The notes: generated from the letters alone by a model not told the origin. A DNA stretch of 64,000 nt from Paenibacillus solanacearum (GCF_910593845.1 NZ_CAJVAS010000003.1:310001-374000), one strand, 5' to 3'; shown: positions 19,620 to 28,887, counted from the stretch's first letter. Numbers and translations: made by a program.

Positions 19620-20239
19620 CGGACAGATGGAGAGGACGAAGCTGGTGCACGCTCGGGGACAGCATTACGGCGGCTAACGGGTTCCAGCCTTTGTTGAAGG
19701 AGGCGCTCGGCTTCGCGAGCATCCGCAATGAAGGCCGGGGAGGCTGCTCGATGACTGCGGGAGGCGACCGTGATGCAGGTTCGACCGTACGCGTCGGTAC
19801 AGCGATCACGGAATGTTTCGACTGTGTGACGATATTTGCGGGAACCAACGATTACCGACTGAACAAGCCGCTTGGACAGCTGAAACCGGTAGGCGGGCCG
19901 TTTGATGTGTTCACGTTTTACGGGGCGTACCAAACCTTGATCGAGCATCTGTTGACGCTGCATCCGGCCAGCAGGCTCAATCTTTGGACGCCGCTGCAGC
20001 GGGACAAGGACGGCTATGACATGTATCATGCCAACGAGGAGGGGCGCCTTCTCGCGGATTATGCCGATGCGGTCGTTGCCGTCGGTAAAGTGTACGCGCT
20101 CCCGGTGCTTGACCTGTACGCGACAAGCGGCTTCTCCAAGCTGACGCTGGATGTCTTCACATCCGACCGGCTTCATCCGAACGAAGCCGGTCATCGGCGA
20201 ATCGCTGATCTGGCGGCTACTTTTTTGAGAAGCATGTGA
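19616..20239 (+). CDS. SGNH/GDSL hydrolase (carbohydrate esterase-like)
   Basis: 207 residues from the ATG at 19616, which overlaps the stop of the oxidoreductase (ATGA). All four SGNH blocks are present: GDS (Ser16), Gly in GRGGCSM, Asn in AGTND, and the Asp-x-x-His pair in SDRLHPNEAGH. There is no signal peptide, so it would deacylate imported, probably acetylated, oligosaccharides in the cytoplasm. A longer reading from 19403 runs inside the upstream gene and is not real. Confidence 0.9.
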   Translation: MTDRWRGRSWCTLGDSITAANGFQPLLKEALGFASIRNEGRGGCSMTAGGDRDAGSTVRVGTAITECFDCVTIFAGTNDYRLNKPLGQLKPVGGPFDVFTFYGAYQTLIEHLLTLHPASRLNLWTPLQRDKDGYDMYHANEEGRLLADYADAVVAVGKVYALPVLDLYATSGFSKLTLDVFTSDRLHPNEAGHRRIADLAATFLRSM

Positions 20240-20264
20240 TCCATATTTCAAGGAGGAATTGTTT

Positions 20265-21263
20265 ATGACTCTCCCACACATCGGAGCGCTGAAGTCCAGT
20301 CCGACGATTATCCGTTACCCGGGTAATCCCATCTTAACCCGGCACGATGTACCCTATAATCCGGCACTCGTGTTCAACGCCGGCGTCACCAAATTTCAAG
20401 GCCAGTATGTGATGATCTTCCGCAATGATTACGGCGATCCCGAGAAACAGACGCTTCTGCCGCACAACACGACCAACATGGGGATTGCCTTCAGCAAGGA
20501 CGGCATTCATTGGGACGTGCGCCCGAAGCCTGTCTTCGGCATTCCTAATGACGAGGTCATCCGTACGTATGATCCCCGTCTGACAGTGATCGACGGACGC
20601 TGCTATTTGTGCTTTGCCGTCGACACGAAGCACGGGACACTCGGAGGCATCGCGGTAACGGATGATTTCGAGCATTTCGAAGTGCTCAGCATGACGACGC
20701 CGGACAACCGCAACATGGTCTTGTTTCCCGAGAAAGTCGGCGACAAATACGTCCGTCTGGAACGGCCTTTCCCTGTGTACAGCAGAGGAGGCAAAGACCG
20801 GTTCGATATCTGGATCTCCGATTCGCCCGATCTTCGGTACTGGGGGAATTCCCGCCTGCTGCTTGCAGTAGAGCAGGTAAAGTACGCGAACGATAAATTA
20901 GGTCCGGGCGCTCCGCCGATTAAAACCCCGAAGGGTTGGCTGACGCTGTTCCATGCGGTCGATATCGATCCGTCGCGCGGCAAAAACGGCTGGGAAGATA
21001 CGTGGAAGAAACGGTACACCACAGGCGTGATGCTCCTGGATCTGAACGATCCGGGCAAAATCATCGGGATGTACAAGGAACCGCTGATGGTGCCGGATGC
21101 CGATTACGAGAAGGATGGCGGCTTCCGCAATCACGTCATTTTTCCAGGGGGAATGATCTTGGAAGAGAGCGGCGAGGTGAAAATATATTACGGCGCGGCC
21201 GACGCCTATGAATGCTTGGCGACAGCGCACGTGGATGATCTGCTTCGCCTATGTTTGGAATAG
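20265..21263 (+). CDS. GH130 family glycosidase/phosphorylase
   Basis: 332 residues from the ATG at 20265 after AAGGAGG. It has the five-bladed propeller of GH130: GNPILTRHDVPYNPALVFN at the N-terminus, SKDGIHWD, YDPRLT with the likely catalytic Asp, and LFHAVD plus HVIFPGG late. GH130 members phosphorolyse or hydrolyse beta-mannosides (Man-Glc, Man-GlcNAc, manno-oligosaccharides). This makes a mannose-containing glycan the most likely target of the operon 14974-21263, though some GH130 enzymes act on other sugars. Confidence 0.88.
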   Translation: MTLPHIGALKSSPTIIRYPGNPILTRHDVPYNPALVFNAGVTKFQGQYVMIFRNDYGDPEKQTLLPHNTTNMGIAFSKDGIHWDVRPKPVFGIPNDEVIRTYDPRLTVIDGRCYLCFAVDTKHGTLGGIAVTDDFEHFEVLSMTTPDNRNMVLFPEKVGDKYVRLERPFPVYSRGGKDRFDIWISDSPDLRYWGNSRLLLAVEQVKYANDKLGPGAPPIKTPKGWLTLFHAVDIDPSRGKNGWEDTWKKRYTTGVMLLDLNDPGKIIGMYKEPLMVPDADYEKDGGFRNHVIFPGGMILEESGEVKIYYGAADAYECLATAHVDDLLRLCLE

Positions 21264-21373
21264 ACGTCTTTTTATACGATTGTTGACTATGAAACATGCG
21301 ATGATATCTGGGTCCAGGAATGATGAATATAGCAAGCAGTAAAGCAACGCAATGGTTTACCCATATGCATATC

Positions 21374-21410
21374 AAAGGAAGTCCGGTCGATTTGCCGGAC
21401 TTCTTTTGAT
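21374..21410 (+). terminator. terminator of the GH130 operon
   Basis: Stem AAAGGAAGTCCGG/CCGGACTTCTTTT around a short loop, followed by GATG rather than a long T run. Confidence 0.7.
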
Positions 21411-21502
21411 GTAATAGGAAGACGCCGATCGCAATCTGGCAGGAAGCAGTCGGCTGGCTGACCTCAGCTCTATTCAGGTTAGTGCAATAAAGGGGCTGAA
21501 GG

Positions 21503-21531
21503 TTATAATAAAGCATGCAGCTTTATTATAA
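21503..21531. promoter_or_regulatory. 11-bp inverted repeat, likely MocR operator
   Basis: TTATAATAAAG, 7-nt spacer, CTTTATTATAA: the arms are perfect inverted repeats and contain TATAAT-like -10 sequences. It abuts the regulator gene, fitting an autoregulatory operator. Confidence 0.6.
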
Positions 21532-21558
21532 ATGAGCCCTATGAAGAGGATGCAGATC

Positions 21559-22947
21559 ATGCCGATTAATTCTTACGAAAACTACCCAATGAGCTGGAAG
21601 CCTTCGATCGATAAAACCGAAAAGCCGATTTATAAAGCACTCGCATTACAATTGCAACAGGATATTAAAAACGGCGTTTTATTACCTGGAACAAGACTCC
21701 CCTCACAGCGGGAACTGGCCGATTTTTTGGACTTAAATTTGAGCACGATTTCAAAAGCGTTCAAAATGTGTGAGCTTAAGGGCTTATTAAGTGCAGCGGT
21801 CGGCAGCGGGACATTTGTATCGTATGATGCTTTATCCAATGCTTATTTACTTGAAGATACGAAGCCGAAGCATTTAATTGAAATGGGAGCAACGCTACCA
21901 GATAATGATTCATACGAGCCACTGCTGCTGCAACTGAAAAGTATGCTGCAAGAGCCGGATTATGAAAAATGGTTTGGTTACGGTCGAGCAGGCGAAAGCC
22001 TTTGGCAAAAGGACGCAGCTGCTACGTTCATTCGAAGAGGCGGGCTTGTCACAACAGCCGATCGAATTTTATTTGCTAATGGCGGTCAAAACGCTATTGC
22101 TGCCACGCTTGCGAGTCTATGTAAGCCCGGAGATCGCATTTGTGCCGACCCTCATACGTACCCTGGCTTAAAAACGGTTGCGGCGATGCTCAGTGTGCAA
22201 ATCGTACCCATAAAATCAGAAAACTACGAAATGAGTCCGACTGCCTTGGAATATGCGTGTAAAAACGACAATATTAAAGGCATTTACTTAATTCCGGATT
22301 ATCATAATCCCACAGCCGGCATCATGTCTGTTGAGAATCGACAAAGGATTGCGGCCATTGCCAAAAAGTATCATCAGTTCATTATTGAAGATGCTTCGTA
22401 TCGTCTTCTCATCGAACAACCGCCTCCAGCAGTCGCATCATTTGCACCGGAACAGGCCGTCTACATTGCGAGTTTGTCCAAGTCCATCGCACCGGGGTTA
22501 CGGTTAGCTTATGTAGCCGTGCCGAGTCAATTCAAAGAGGCAATTTCAAAGGCACTATATAATTTGAATGTTTTCGTTTCGCCGTTATTTGCCGAATTGG
22601 CAGCGCGTACTATCGTATCTGGCCAATTCGAAGTTCTAATTGAGGGCCATCGCGAACAGGCTGTCCGCAGAAATCAAATCGTTAACCGATATTTGGCAGA
22701 CTACATGTGTTTAGGGCTTGAAACAAGTATATTCCGTTGGCTGCTGCTGCCAAACAAGATTACAGGTGCGGAGTTCGAAAGGTTAGCCGCGCAGCATGGA
22801 GTACAAGTGTATGCGGCAGACCGATTCGTAGTTGGAAATCGTTCTCCGGAGCGTGCGGTACGGATTGCCGTCTGTGCGCCAGCAACAGTTGAAGAGTTAG
22901 AAGAAGGCTTAGCGATCCTTAGACATCTGCTAGACGAGCTTACATAA
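21559..22947 (+). CDS. MocR/PdxR-type transcriptional regulator (GntR HTH plus aminotransferase domain)
   Basis: About 462 residues from the ATG at 21559, 8 nt after AGAGGA; an ATG at 21532 is in frame but directly abuts the palindrome and has no ribosome site. Residues about 20-80 form a GntR winged helix (LPSQRELADFLDLNLSTISKAFKMCELKG). The rest is a fold-type I aminotransferase with the PLP-lysine region YIASLSKSIAPGLRLAYV. Such proteins sense PLP or an amino compound and regulate a neighbouring gene. The likely targets are itself and the transporter downstream. Confidence 0.9.
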   Translation: MPINSYENYPMSWKPSIDKTEKPIYKALALQLQQDIKNGVLLPGTRLPSQRELADFLDLNLSTISKAFKMCELKGLLSAAVGSGTFVSYDALSNAYLLEDTKPKHLIEMGATLPDNDSYEPLLLQLKSMLQEPDYEKWFGYGRAGESLWQKDAAATFIRRGGLVTTADRILFANGGQNAIAATLASLCKPGDRICADPHTYPGLKTVAAMLSVQIVPIKSENYEMSPTALEYACKNDNIKGIYLIPDYHNPTAGIMSVENRQRIAAIAKKYHQFIIEDASYRLLIEQPPPAVASFAPEQAVYIASLSKSIAPGLRLAYVAVPSQFKEAISKALYNLNVFVSPLFAELAARTIVSGQFEVLIEGHREQAVRRNQIVNRYLADYMCLGLETSIFRWLLLPNKITGAEFERLAAQHGVQVYAADRFVVGNRSPERAVRIAVCAPATVEELEEGLAILRHLLDELT

Positions 22948-22956
22948 TATTGTTTG

Positions 22957-22988
22957 CCATACAATTATAATATTGTATGGTTTTTGTT
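22957..22988 (+). terminator. terminator between MocR regulator and MFS gene
   Basis: CCATACAAT/ATTGTATGG stem followed by TTTTTGTTG. Confidence 0.8.
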
Positions 22989-23043
22989 GTGCGTGTTATG
23001 ATGGGACATATTCAAGCTTGGTACGTATAGGGGGGATGGAAAT

Positions 23044-24351
23044 ATGTCGATCCAAACAGCATCAGCAAAAGAGAAAACGCATATCAGCAGGGAATCATGG
23101 AGGGACTATGCGGATTCCCCGGAGAAGCAGCGTCAGTTGTACAAAAGAACGATGATCATCGTGATCGCTTCTCAAATGTTTGGCGGTGCGGGATTGGCCG
23201 CAGGGATCACGGTTGGGGCGCTGCTTGCACAGGATATGCTCGGAAAAGACAGCTATACAGGGCTTCCGACCGCATTGTTTACGTTAGGTTCAGCTGCCGC
23301 GGCGCTCATCGTTGGTCGCCTGTCCCAACGCTTGGGGCGTCGTACGGGGCTAGCTGCAGGTTTTTTAGCAGGCGGCCTTGGTGCTGTGGGCGTCGTCCTG
23401 GCATCCGTCTTTCATAATATTGCGCTGCTCTGTGTTTCGCTGCTGGTTTATGGAGCAGGTACGGCTACCAACTTGCAGGCAAGATACGCCGGTACGGATC
23501 TGGCGCTTCCGACTAAGCGGGCCAAAGCCATCAGTATTGCTATGGTCTTCACGACATTTGGCGCGGTTGCAGGACCGAATCTGGTAACGATTACGGGTCG
23601 GCTGGCCGCTTCTATGGGCGCTCCTGCGTTGTCCGGACCATTCATGCTGGCCGCTGCCGCCTATATTTTAGCAGGACTGGTACTGCTCATTTTCCTGAGG
23701 CCTGATCCTTTAATCGTAGCCAAAGCCATTGCAGAAGTGGAGCATATTAACGATCGTCAGAAAAAAGAGCAGCAACGGGATACGCTGGAAGCGAGTGTTA
23801 ACAAACGTGGGATCATTGTTGGTGCGTCAGTGATGGTATTAACCCAAATTGTGATGATTGCCATTATGACCATGACACCGGTTCACATGAAGCATCACGG
23901 ACATGGACTGGGTGAGGTGGGTGTCGTAATCGGTATCCATGTTGCAGCAATGTATTTGCCTTCGCTGCTCACGGGCGTACTCGTCGATAAGTATGGACGA
24001 TTGCCGATGTCTTATGCTTCTGGAGTTACCTTGCTCTTGGCAGGCTTACTCGCTGCATTCGCACCCGGCGAGTCTATGGTCCTTCTTGTTCTTGCGCTTG
24101 CGCTTCTTGGATTGGGATGGAATTTTGGTTTAATTAGCGGAACAGCAGCGATAGTGGATGCCACGCCTCCACAAATACGCGCGAAGACGCAAGGAACTGT
24201 GGACGTTCTGATTGCTTTGTCCGGGGCATCCGGAGGTGCATTGTCCGGCATGGTTGTGGCTCAGTCCAGCTATTCGATACTGTCCTTGTCTGGGGGATTT
24301 CTGTCCCTGCTGCTTATACCGATTGTCTTGTGGTTCCGGAGGAAGGGATGA
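23044..24351 (+). CDS. major facilitator superfamily transporter
   Basis: 435 residues with about twelve hydrophobic segments and a soluble middle loop rich in charged residues (about 225-255). The second cytoplasmic loop carries the MFS-type GRLSQRLGRRTGLAAG. The first 40 residues are hydrophilic. GGGGGGATGGAAAT lies before ATG. The substrate is unknown; the upstream MocR-type regulator suggests an amine, amino acid or vitamin B6-related compound, or a drug. Confidence 0.88.
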   Translation: MSIQTASAKEKTHISRESWRDYADSPEKQRQLYKRTMIIVIASQMFGGAGLAAGITVGALLAQDMLGKDSYTGLPTALFTLGSAAAALIVGRLSQRLGRRTGLAAGFLAGGLGAVGVVLASVFHNIALLCVSLLVYGAGTATNLQARYAGTDLALPTKRAKAISIAMVFTTFGAVAGPNLVTITGRLAASMGAPALSGPFMLAAAAYILAGLVLLIFLRPDPLIVAKAIAEVEHINDRQKKEQQRDTLEASVNKRGIIVGASVMVLTQIVMIAIMTMTPVHMKHHGHGLGEVGVVIGIHVAAMYLPSLLTGVLVDKYGRLPMSYASGVTLLLAGLLAAFAPGESMVLLVLALALLGLGWNFGLISGTAAIVDATPPQIRAKTQGTVDVLIALSGASGGALSGMVVAQSSYSILSLSGGFLSLLLIPIVLWFRRKG

Positions 24352-24499
24352 TCGCATGAATAAAAGAGGTTCCCGTCCGTCATTTTTTATTGTCAGCTTT
24401 CCAATTTTATGAAATAATGTGCTCAAGTCCAATCGAAACGGAGAGGGATCGGATTGGAGCTCATACCATGTTGTAAAGTTACTGACGGGAGTGTATAAC

Positions 24500-25606
24500 A
24501 TGAATTTACCAGAACTTTTAAGTATGGCCCCGACCGTATTTGCCGTAGGGGATGAGTACCAGATTATGGTACCTGTTTCTGCAGAGTGCCTGATGTGGGT
24601 TGAAATAAAAGAAGAACGCTATTATGACGATTCTAACGGTATTCTTCGTTCTCATACGACACTGCACCGCATCAGTGTGCCGTGTGAGGCGCTGAACGAT
24701 GCTAGAGAGTATACCGTCTGCTACCGGAAAATGATCGAACGCAAGCCCTATCACCCGATAACGGAGGAGGTTGTTCGTCATCGGTTTTCTTTCCGTCCTG
24801 TTGAGGGGGACAGGATCCGTATTTTTCATATTGCCGATGCACACAATCGTGTAGAGTCTCCTATTCTGGCCGCACAGACCAAGGAGGGGGAAATCGATTT
24901 ACTCGTGCTGAACGGAGATATCCCGGATCACAGTGGAAAGCTTGAAAACTTTGACGCCATTTACCTCATCTGTGCTGAAATTACACAGGGCCGCATTCCT
25001 TGTGTTTTTTCCAGAGGCAACCACGACACCCGTGGAATCTACGCTGAACACATTGCCGAATATACCCCTACACAGCACGGAAATTCCTATTTTACTTTCC
25101 ATGTAGGAAAGCTTTGGGGGCTGGTGCTCGACTGCGGTGAGGACAAGGATGATTCCCATGCAGAATACGGCAATACCATCTGTTGTCATGCATTCAGAAA
25201 GCGGCAAACCCAATTTTTGAAAAAGGTGGCACAGGCACAGGAATACAATCAATACCTATATAAAATTGTCGTTGTACACAAGCCATTCACTTATGTGCAG
25301 AAGCCTCCCTTTGATATCGAGCAAGATATTTATAAAGAGTGGTGCGATATCCTGAAGAGTGAAATTAAGCCGGATCTTATGATGAGCGGTCATCTGCATA
25401 GAACCGCGGTCTGGATGCCGGGATGTCCCGAGGATCATCTGGGTCAACCATGTCCCGTCGTAGTGGGGGCAAAGCCTCTTCCGAAGGGGGAAGACGGGAA
25501 GGCAGGCTTTATCGGTGCGGCAATTACGTTGGATGAGAGCCAAATATCGGTACAGTTTGTGGACGATAAGAAGAATATTCTGGAAGAGATTCAATTCGAA
25601 CACTGA
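24500..25606 (+). CDS. calcineurin-like metallophosphoesterase
   Basis: 368 residues from the ATG at 24500 (weak GGGAG); a longer reading from a GTG at 24419 has no ribosome site. All metal-binding blocks of the superfamily are present: HIADAH, LNGDIPD, SRGNHDTRG, VVHKPF and SGHLHR. The N-terminal 110 residues are a separate beta-rich domain, as in purple acid phosphatase-like bacterial proteins. No signal peptide. The substrate is unknown. Confidence 0.88.
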   Translation: MNLPELLSMAPTVFAVGDEYQIMVPVSAECLMWVEIKEERYYDDSNGILRSHTTLHRISVPCEALNDAREYTVCYRKMIERKPYHPITEEVVRHRFSFRPVEGDRIRIFHIADAHNRVESPILAAQTKEGEIDLLVLNGDIPDHSGKLENFDAIYLICAEITQGRIPCVFSRGNHDTRGIYAEHIAEYTPTQHGNSYFTFHVGKLWGLVLDCGEDKDDSHAEYGNTICCHAFRKRQTQFLKKVAQAQEYNQYLYKIVVVHKPFTYVQKPPFDIEQDIYKEWCDILKSEIKPDLMMSGHLHRTAVWMPGCPEDHLGQPCPVVVGAKPLPKGEDGKAGFIGAAITLDESQISVQFVDDKKNILEEIQFEH

Positions 25607-25622
25607 TATTTATTTCTTCATT

Positions 25623-25650
25623 GCCGCGTACATCGCGGCTTTTGTATTTT
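25623..25650 (+). terminator. terminator after the phosphoesterase
   Basis: GCCGCG/CGCGGC stem with a TACAT loop, then TTTTGTATTTT. Confidence 0.8.
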
Positions 25651-25652
25651 AG

Positions 25653-25698
25653 GGGATCAAGTTCGCGTCACAAACCATTAGACGCAGAACTTGATCCC
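25653..25698. terminator. long inverted repeat between convergent genes
   Basis: GGGATCAAGTTCGCGTC pairs with GACGCAGAACTTGATCCC (one mismatch) around an 11-nt loop. It lies between a plus-strand and a minus-strand gene and probably stops transcription from the minus side. Confidence 0.55.
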
Positions 25699-25719
25699 AT
25701 TCCTGATTATTTCATAACC

Positions 25720-26541
25720 TTACAGCGCTGCTACACGCACAGCACGATCATAGGCCTGGTTAACAAAGGTGCCATAATCCCAGGCAGCATACGGATCGTG
25801 GGTATTGCGGCCGGGCTTGTTGGTACGGGTCAGCTCAAAGGTCAGGGGGCCTTTGAATTGATGGCGGCGCAGACGATCCATTATGCCCTGCCAGTTGGCC
25901 ACGCCATCAAAGGGCAGCAGATGGGAATCGTCATGCCAGGTGATTTCGCTGCCGGTAATGCCCAGGTTGTCATTAAAGTGGGTGCCGATCAGTTGATCGC
26001 CGTATAGGGCCATCATATCCTTGGAGCGGTTATAGCACATTTCGTGACCGGTATCCCAGCAGAAGCGGGTAGAAGGATGTCCTTTCAGCTCCGTCATAAT
26101 CTTTGCCAGATATTCCTCGCCTTCGGTATTTTCAAAACCCAGGTACACATTCCGATCATCGGCGAAACGGCACAACCGTTCAAAGCGCTCAATGCCCAGG
26201 TCAGAAGGTGTATGCTTGTCAAAACCGATGATCGCATGGACGATGGCAAGCGGCACCTGATGATCCGCGCAGTCCTGCACGCAATCCATCAGTACTTTCA
26301 GAAAGGCTTCACCGTCCGGGCCCTCTTCCCATATCTTGTCAACGTTGTTGAAGGGCGCATGGATAGATTGGTAGATTAAGCCAAGTTCCTTGGCCCGCGC
26401 GGCCCACTCGGCCACCGGAGCTCCGGGTCTCCATTCGGAAAAGAAGCCGTCAAATCCGGCCTTTTTGACCAGCGCAAGTCTTTCTGCCATAGGAAGATCA
26501 AAGCCCAACCCCGTATTAATGCAAAGCTTATAGGATGACAT
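25720..26541 (-). CDS. sugar phosphate isomerase/epimerase family protein
   Basis: 273 residues with the xylose-isomerase-like TIM barrel: KKAGFDGFFSEW, YQSIHAPFNN, ENTEGEEYL, FCWDTGHEM, GTHFNDN and HLLPFDG carry the usual Glu, Asp and His metal ligands. AAAGGAGAATTC lies before the ATG. No signal peptide. The reaction is probably a sugar or inositol isomerisation or epimerisation; the exact substrate is unknown. It stands alone on the minus strand. Confidence 0.88.
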   Translation of the reverse strand: MSSYKLCINTGLGFDLPMAERLALVKKAGFDGFFSEWRPGAPVAEWAARAKELGLIYQSIHAPFNNVDKIWEEGPDGEAFLKVLMDCVQDCADHQVPLAIVHAIIGFDKHTPSDLGIERFERLCRFADDRNVYLGFENTEGEEYLAKIMTELKGHPSTRFCWDTGHEMCYNRSKDMMALYGDQLIGTHFNDNLGITGSEITWHDDSHLLPFDGVANWQGIMDRLRRHQFKGPLTFELTRTNKPGRNTHDPYAAWDYGTFVNQAYDRAVRVAAL

Positions 26542-26770
26542 CGATGAATTCTCCTTTCAATTTCTGAACAGGTTCGTTTGGTGTAGAGTTGAAGCATAGG
26601 TACCGGTTCACTAGGTGATTTTGTCGTTTCCTGTATATATATTCGGCAACGATTTCCAGATTCCTTGGCAATAGAGAAAGAAGACCGAAAAACCGCGAAG
26701 TATTGGGAGGATACGACGATAGCCCAATACAACTAGGCTGAAGCGCATCGATCAGGCTATCGAAGTCTAA

Positions 26771-28735
26771 TCAACAGGGGCCGTTGAGATGCAGCGAGAC
26801 GTGATCGGGCAGAACTTTCTGGATTTGCTCCCTCAGGAGCGGATCCTCATGCACTCGTTCGTCCAGGAGGACGACGATGCCCTTGTCGCTGCTCGTGCGT
26901 ATCAAGCGGCCCATACCTTGGCGAAGTCGAAGCAGCATATACGGCAGATCCACCTCCTCGTAAGGTTGTACGGCATCCTTACGTTTAGCGTTGAACACGG
27001 GATCGTGGGGCGGGAAGGGCAGGGACCAGATCGTTACATTCGACAGTGCCGGCCCGGGAATGTCAAGTCCTTCCCATAGGCTGACTGCGCACAGCACGCC
27101 TGCTTGCTCCCGCTGGAAGGAGGCGATGAGATGGCTGATCTCCTTGTCGCCTTCGAACAGGAAGGCATAAAGCCCGTAATCGGGATAGCATAGGGCATGC
27201 TGCTTGAATTGCTGCAGTTCCTCCCTCGAGGGGAATAGCAGCATGGCACGGCCCTGCGTCCGCTTCAGGAACGTAAAGGCAGCATCCATTTTATCCTTTT
27301 CTCGCCCTTCAAGCGAATGGAGTGGAAGCTTCGGGGCGAACACCATCATTTGTTGTTCGTAATCATACGGCGACGGAACGGAAAAAGATAAAGGTTTTAC
27401 GATCCCGAGACTTTCCGTCATGTAGCGGAAAGATCCGTCAACCGATAAAGTGGCAGAGGAGAAGACGATGGGGAGATGCCGACCGAACACGGTCTCCTGA
27501 AGCACATCTTTCACCTCTCGTGGCATAATCCACAGAATGAGCTCGCCGCCGCTCACGGTTGCCCATGTGATCAACGAAGGCGTGTGCTGAAAATGGCGCA
27601 TTGCGCTCTGCAGCATCTCCAGATGCTCATCCACGAGCCGAAGGTGGTACTCGCTCAATGAGTATAATCCGGCTTCCACAGCCAGCTGCTCTTCCAGCTG
27701 TGACAGTTCATACCGGAACTTGTGGACCTCCCCCAGCAGCGGCTCGCTCAGCATCACCGTCATCCGGTCGGAGCCGGGAACCGGCTGTACATGACACTGG
27801 AGCGCCCCGAACATCGCTTGGCACTGCTCTAGGGTTTGTTCGACCTTCCGTGCGAGCGCTTCCCGGACGCCGCTTTGCAGTACCCTCGTGATGATCTCTT
27901 CGAACAGGCTAATCTTCAGCTGATACGTGAGTGCCTTTTGTGCTGCAAATTCAAGTAGATGTCCTTCGTCGAATACGATCGCACTGTGATCCGGGAGGTA
28001 GGGCAGCTGGCCTGCTCGTTTGCGGCTGTCAGCGGTCCACAGATGCTCTGTATAGTAGTCGTGGGAGCACACGATCAGATCGCTTGCATGCCGGTAATTC
28101 ATGCGAGACAGTGTCAAGCCGCAGCGGTGTCTTTTATCGCAGATGGTGCAGTCCTGGAAGATGTCCCAATTGATCTTCTTCCACTGGGCGTCGTTCAGTT
28201 CGGAATAATCTTTGCGATCACCATACGCATGAAAGTGCTGCAGCGAGTCACGTGTCCGTACGAACGGAGGAAGCCCGCGGTAGATGGATTCGAAGACGTC
28301 CGCCTCGGCATCGGAATACCGGGCGTCGTGCAATTTATTCAAGCACAAGTATTGTTCCGGCGACTTCGCAAGCCTGGCATCGATCGACAGGCCGAGGTGT
28401 GAGGAGAGTTTGGCGATATCGCCGTCCTGCTTCACAAGCTGCTCGATCAACGATTCGTCGGCGCAGGAGATGACAGCCGGTTTCTTCGTATAGTAGGCAT
28501 AGTTAATCGCATAGAGCAGGTACACGAGTGTCTTTCCCGTGCCGACTCCGGCTTCAGCGAATATCGTCTTTTTCTCAGAAAAGGCCCGTTCCAGCTGAAA
28601 CGCCATGAAGATCTGCTCATCGCGGATTTCAAATCCAGCCTCCGGCAAAATGTCGTAGAATACATCCGCAACCCAGTCCCGCAGCTGCGAAAGGAACGGT
28701 TGGGAGGGGGTAAAAGGGAAGGGATACTGTTTTAT
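26771..28735 (-). CDS. DinG/XPD-like ATP-dependent DNA helicase
   Basis: About 654 residues. Walker A AEAGVGTGKT lies near residue 65, the DEAH-type box is VFDEGH, and the C-terminal helicase blocks include SATLSVDGSFRYM and RLRQGMGRLIRT. Four cysteines (YLCLNK, DCTICDK, HRCGL) are placed as in the Fe-S domain of XPD/DinG. Homologues start at about KQYPFPF. In this sequence that point is an ATA codon (28735-28733) with GGAGG 7 nt upstream, overlapping the stop of the small upstream gene as ATAA. The only conventional start is an in-frame TTG at 28765 that lacks a visible ribosome site. Either start is possible. Confidence 0.88.
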   Translation of the reverse strand: MKQYPFPFTPSQPFLSQLRDWVADVFYDILPEAGFEIRDEQIFMAFQLERAFSEKKTIFAEAGVGTGKTLVYLLYAINYAYYTKKPAVISCADESLIEQLVKQDGDIAKLSSHLGLSIDARLAKSPEQYLCLNKLHDARYSDAEADVFESIYRGLPPFVRTRDSLQHFHAYGDRKDYSELNDAQWKKINWDIFQDCTICDKRHRCGLTLSRMNYRHASDLIVCSHDYYTEHLWTADSRKRAGQLPYLPDHSAIVFDEGHLLEFAAQKALTYQLKISLFEEIITRVLQSGVREALARKVEQTLEQCQAMFGALQCHVQPVPGSDRMTVMLSEPLLGEVHKFRYELSQLEEQLAVEAGLYSLSEYHLRLVDEHLEMLQSAMRHFQHTPSLITWATVSGGELILWIMPREVKDVLQETVFGRHLPIVFSSATLSVDGSFRYMTESLGIVKPLSFSVPSPYDYEQQMMVFAPKLPLHSLEGREKDKMDAAFTFLKRTQGRAMLLFPSREELQQFKQHALCYPDYGLYAFLFEGDKEISHLIASFQREQAGVLCAVSLWEGLDIPGPALSNVTIWSLPFPPHDPVFNAKRKDAVQPYEEVDLPYMLLRLRQGMGRLIRTSSDKGIVVLLDERVHEDPLLREQIQKVLPDHVSLHLNGPC

Positions 28736-28887
28736 TCGAATACCTCCTCGGCCTTTTCGCTCCAAATAATAACGGACGCATTGGGATCACCGACCAGTTC
28801 AACGAATTTCTTGAAAATCATCTTGTCAGAACCACCGTTGATGAACAAGGAGCCGCTTGCTGGACCTACTTCCGAATGTTGGACCAT
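28732..28887 (-). pseudogene. short translated fragment, cyanophycinase-like N-terminus
   Basis: 51 codons with an excellent AAAGGAGAGG before ATG. The segment SLFINGGSDKMIFKKFVELVGDPNASVII resembles the first beta-strand and helix of cyanophycinase/peptidase S51 proteins (usually about 270 residues). The rest of such a protein, including the catalytic Ser, is absent. The frame ends at TAA overlapping the helicase start. It may be a deletion remnant now serving as a leader that couples translation to the helicase. Family assignment is tentative. Confidence 0.45.
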
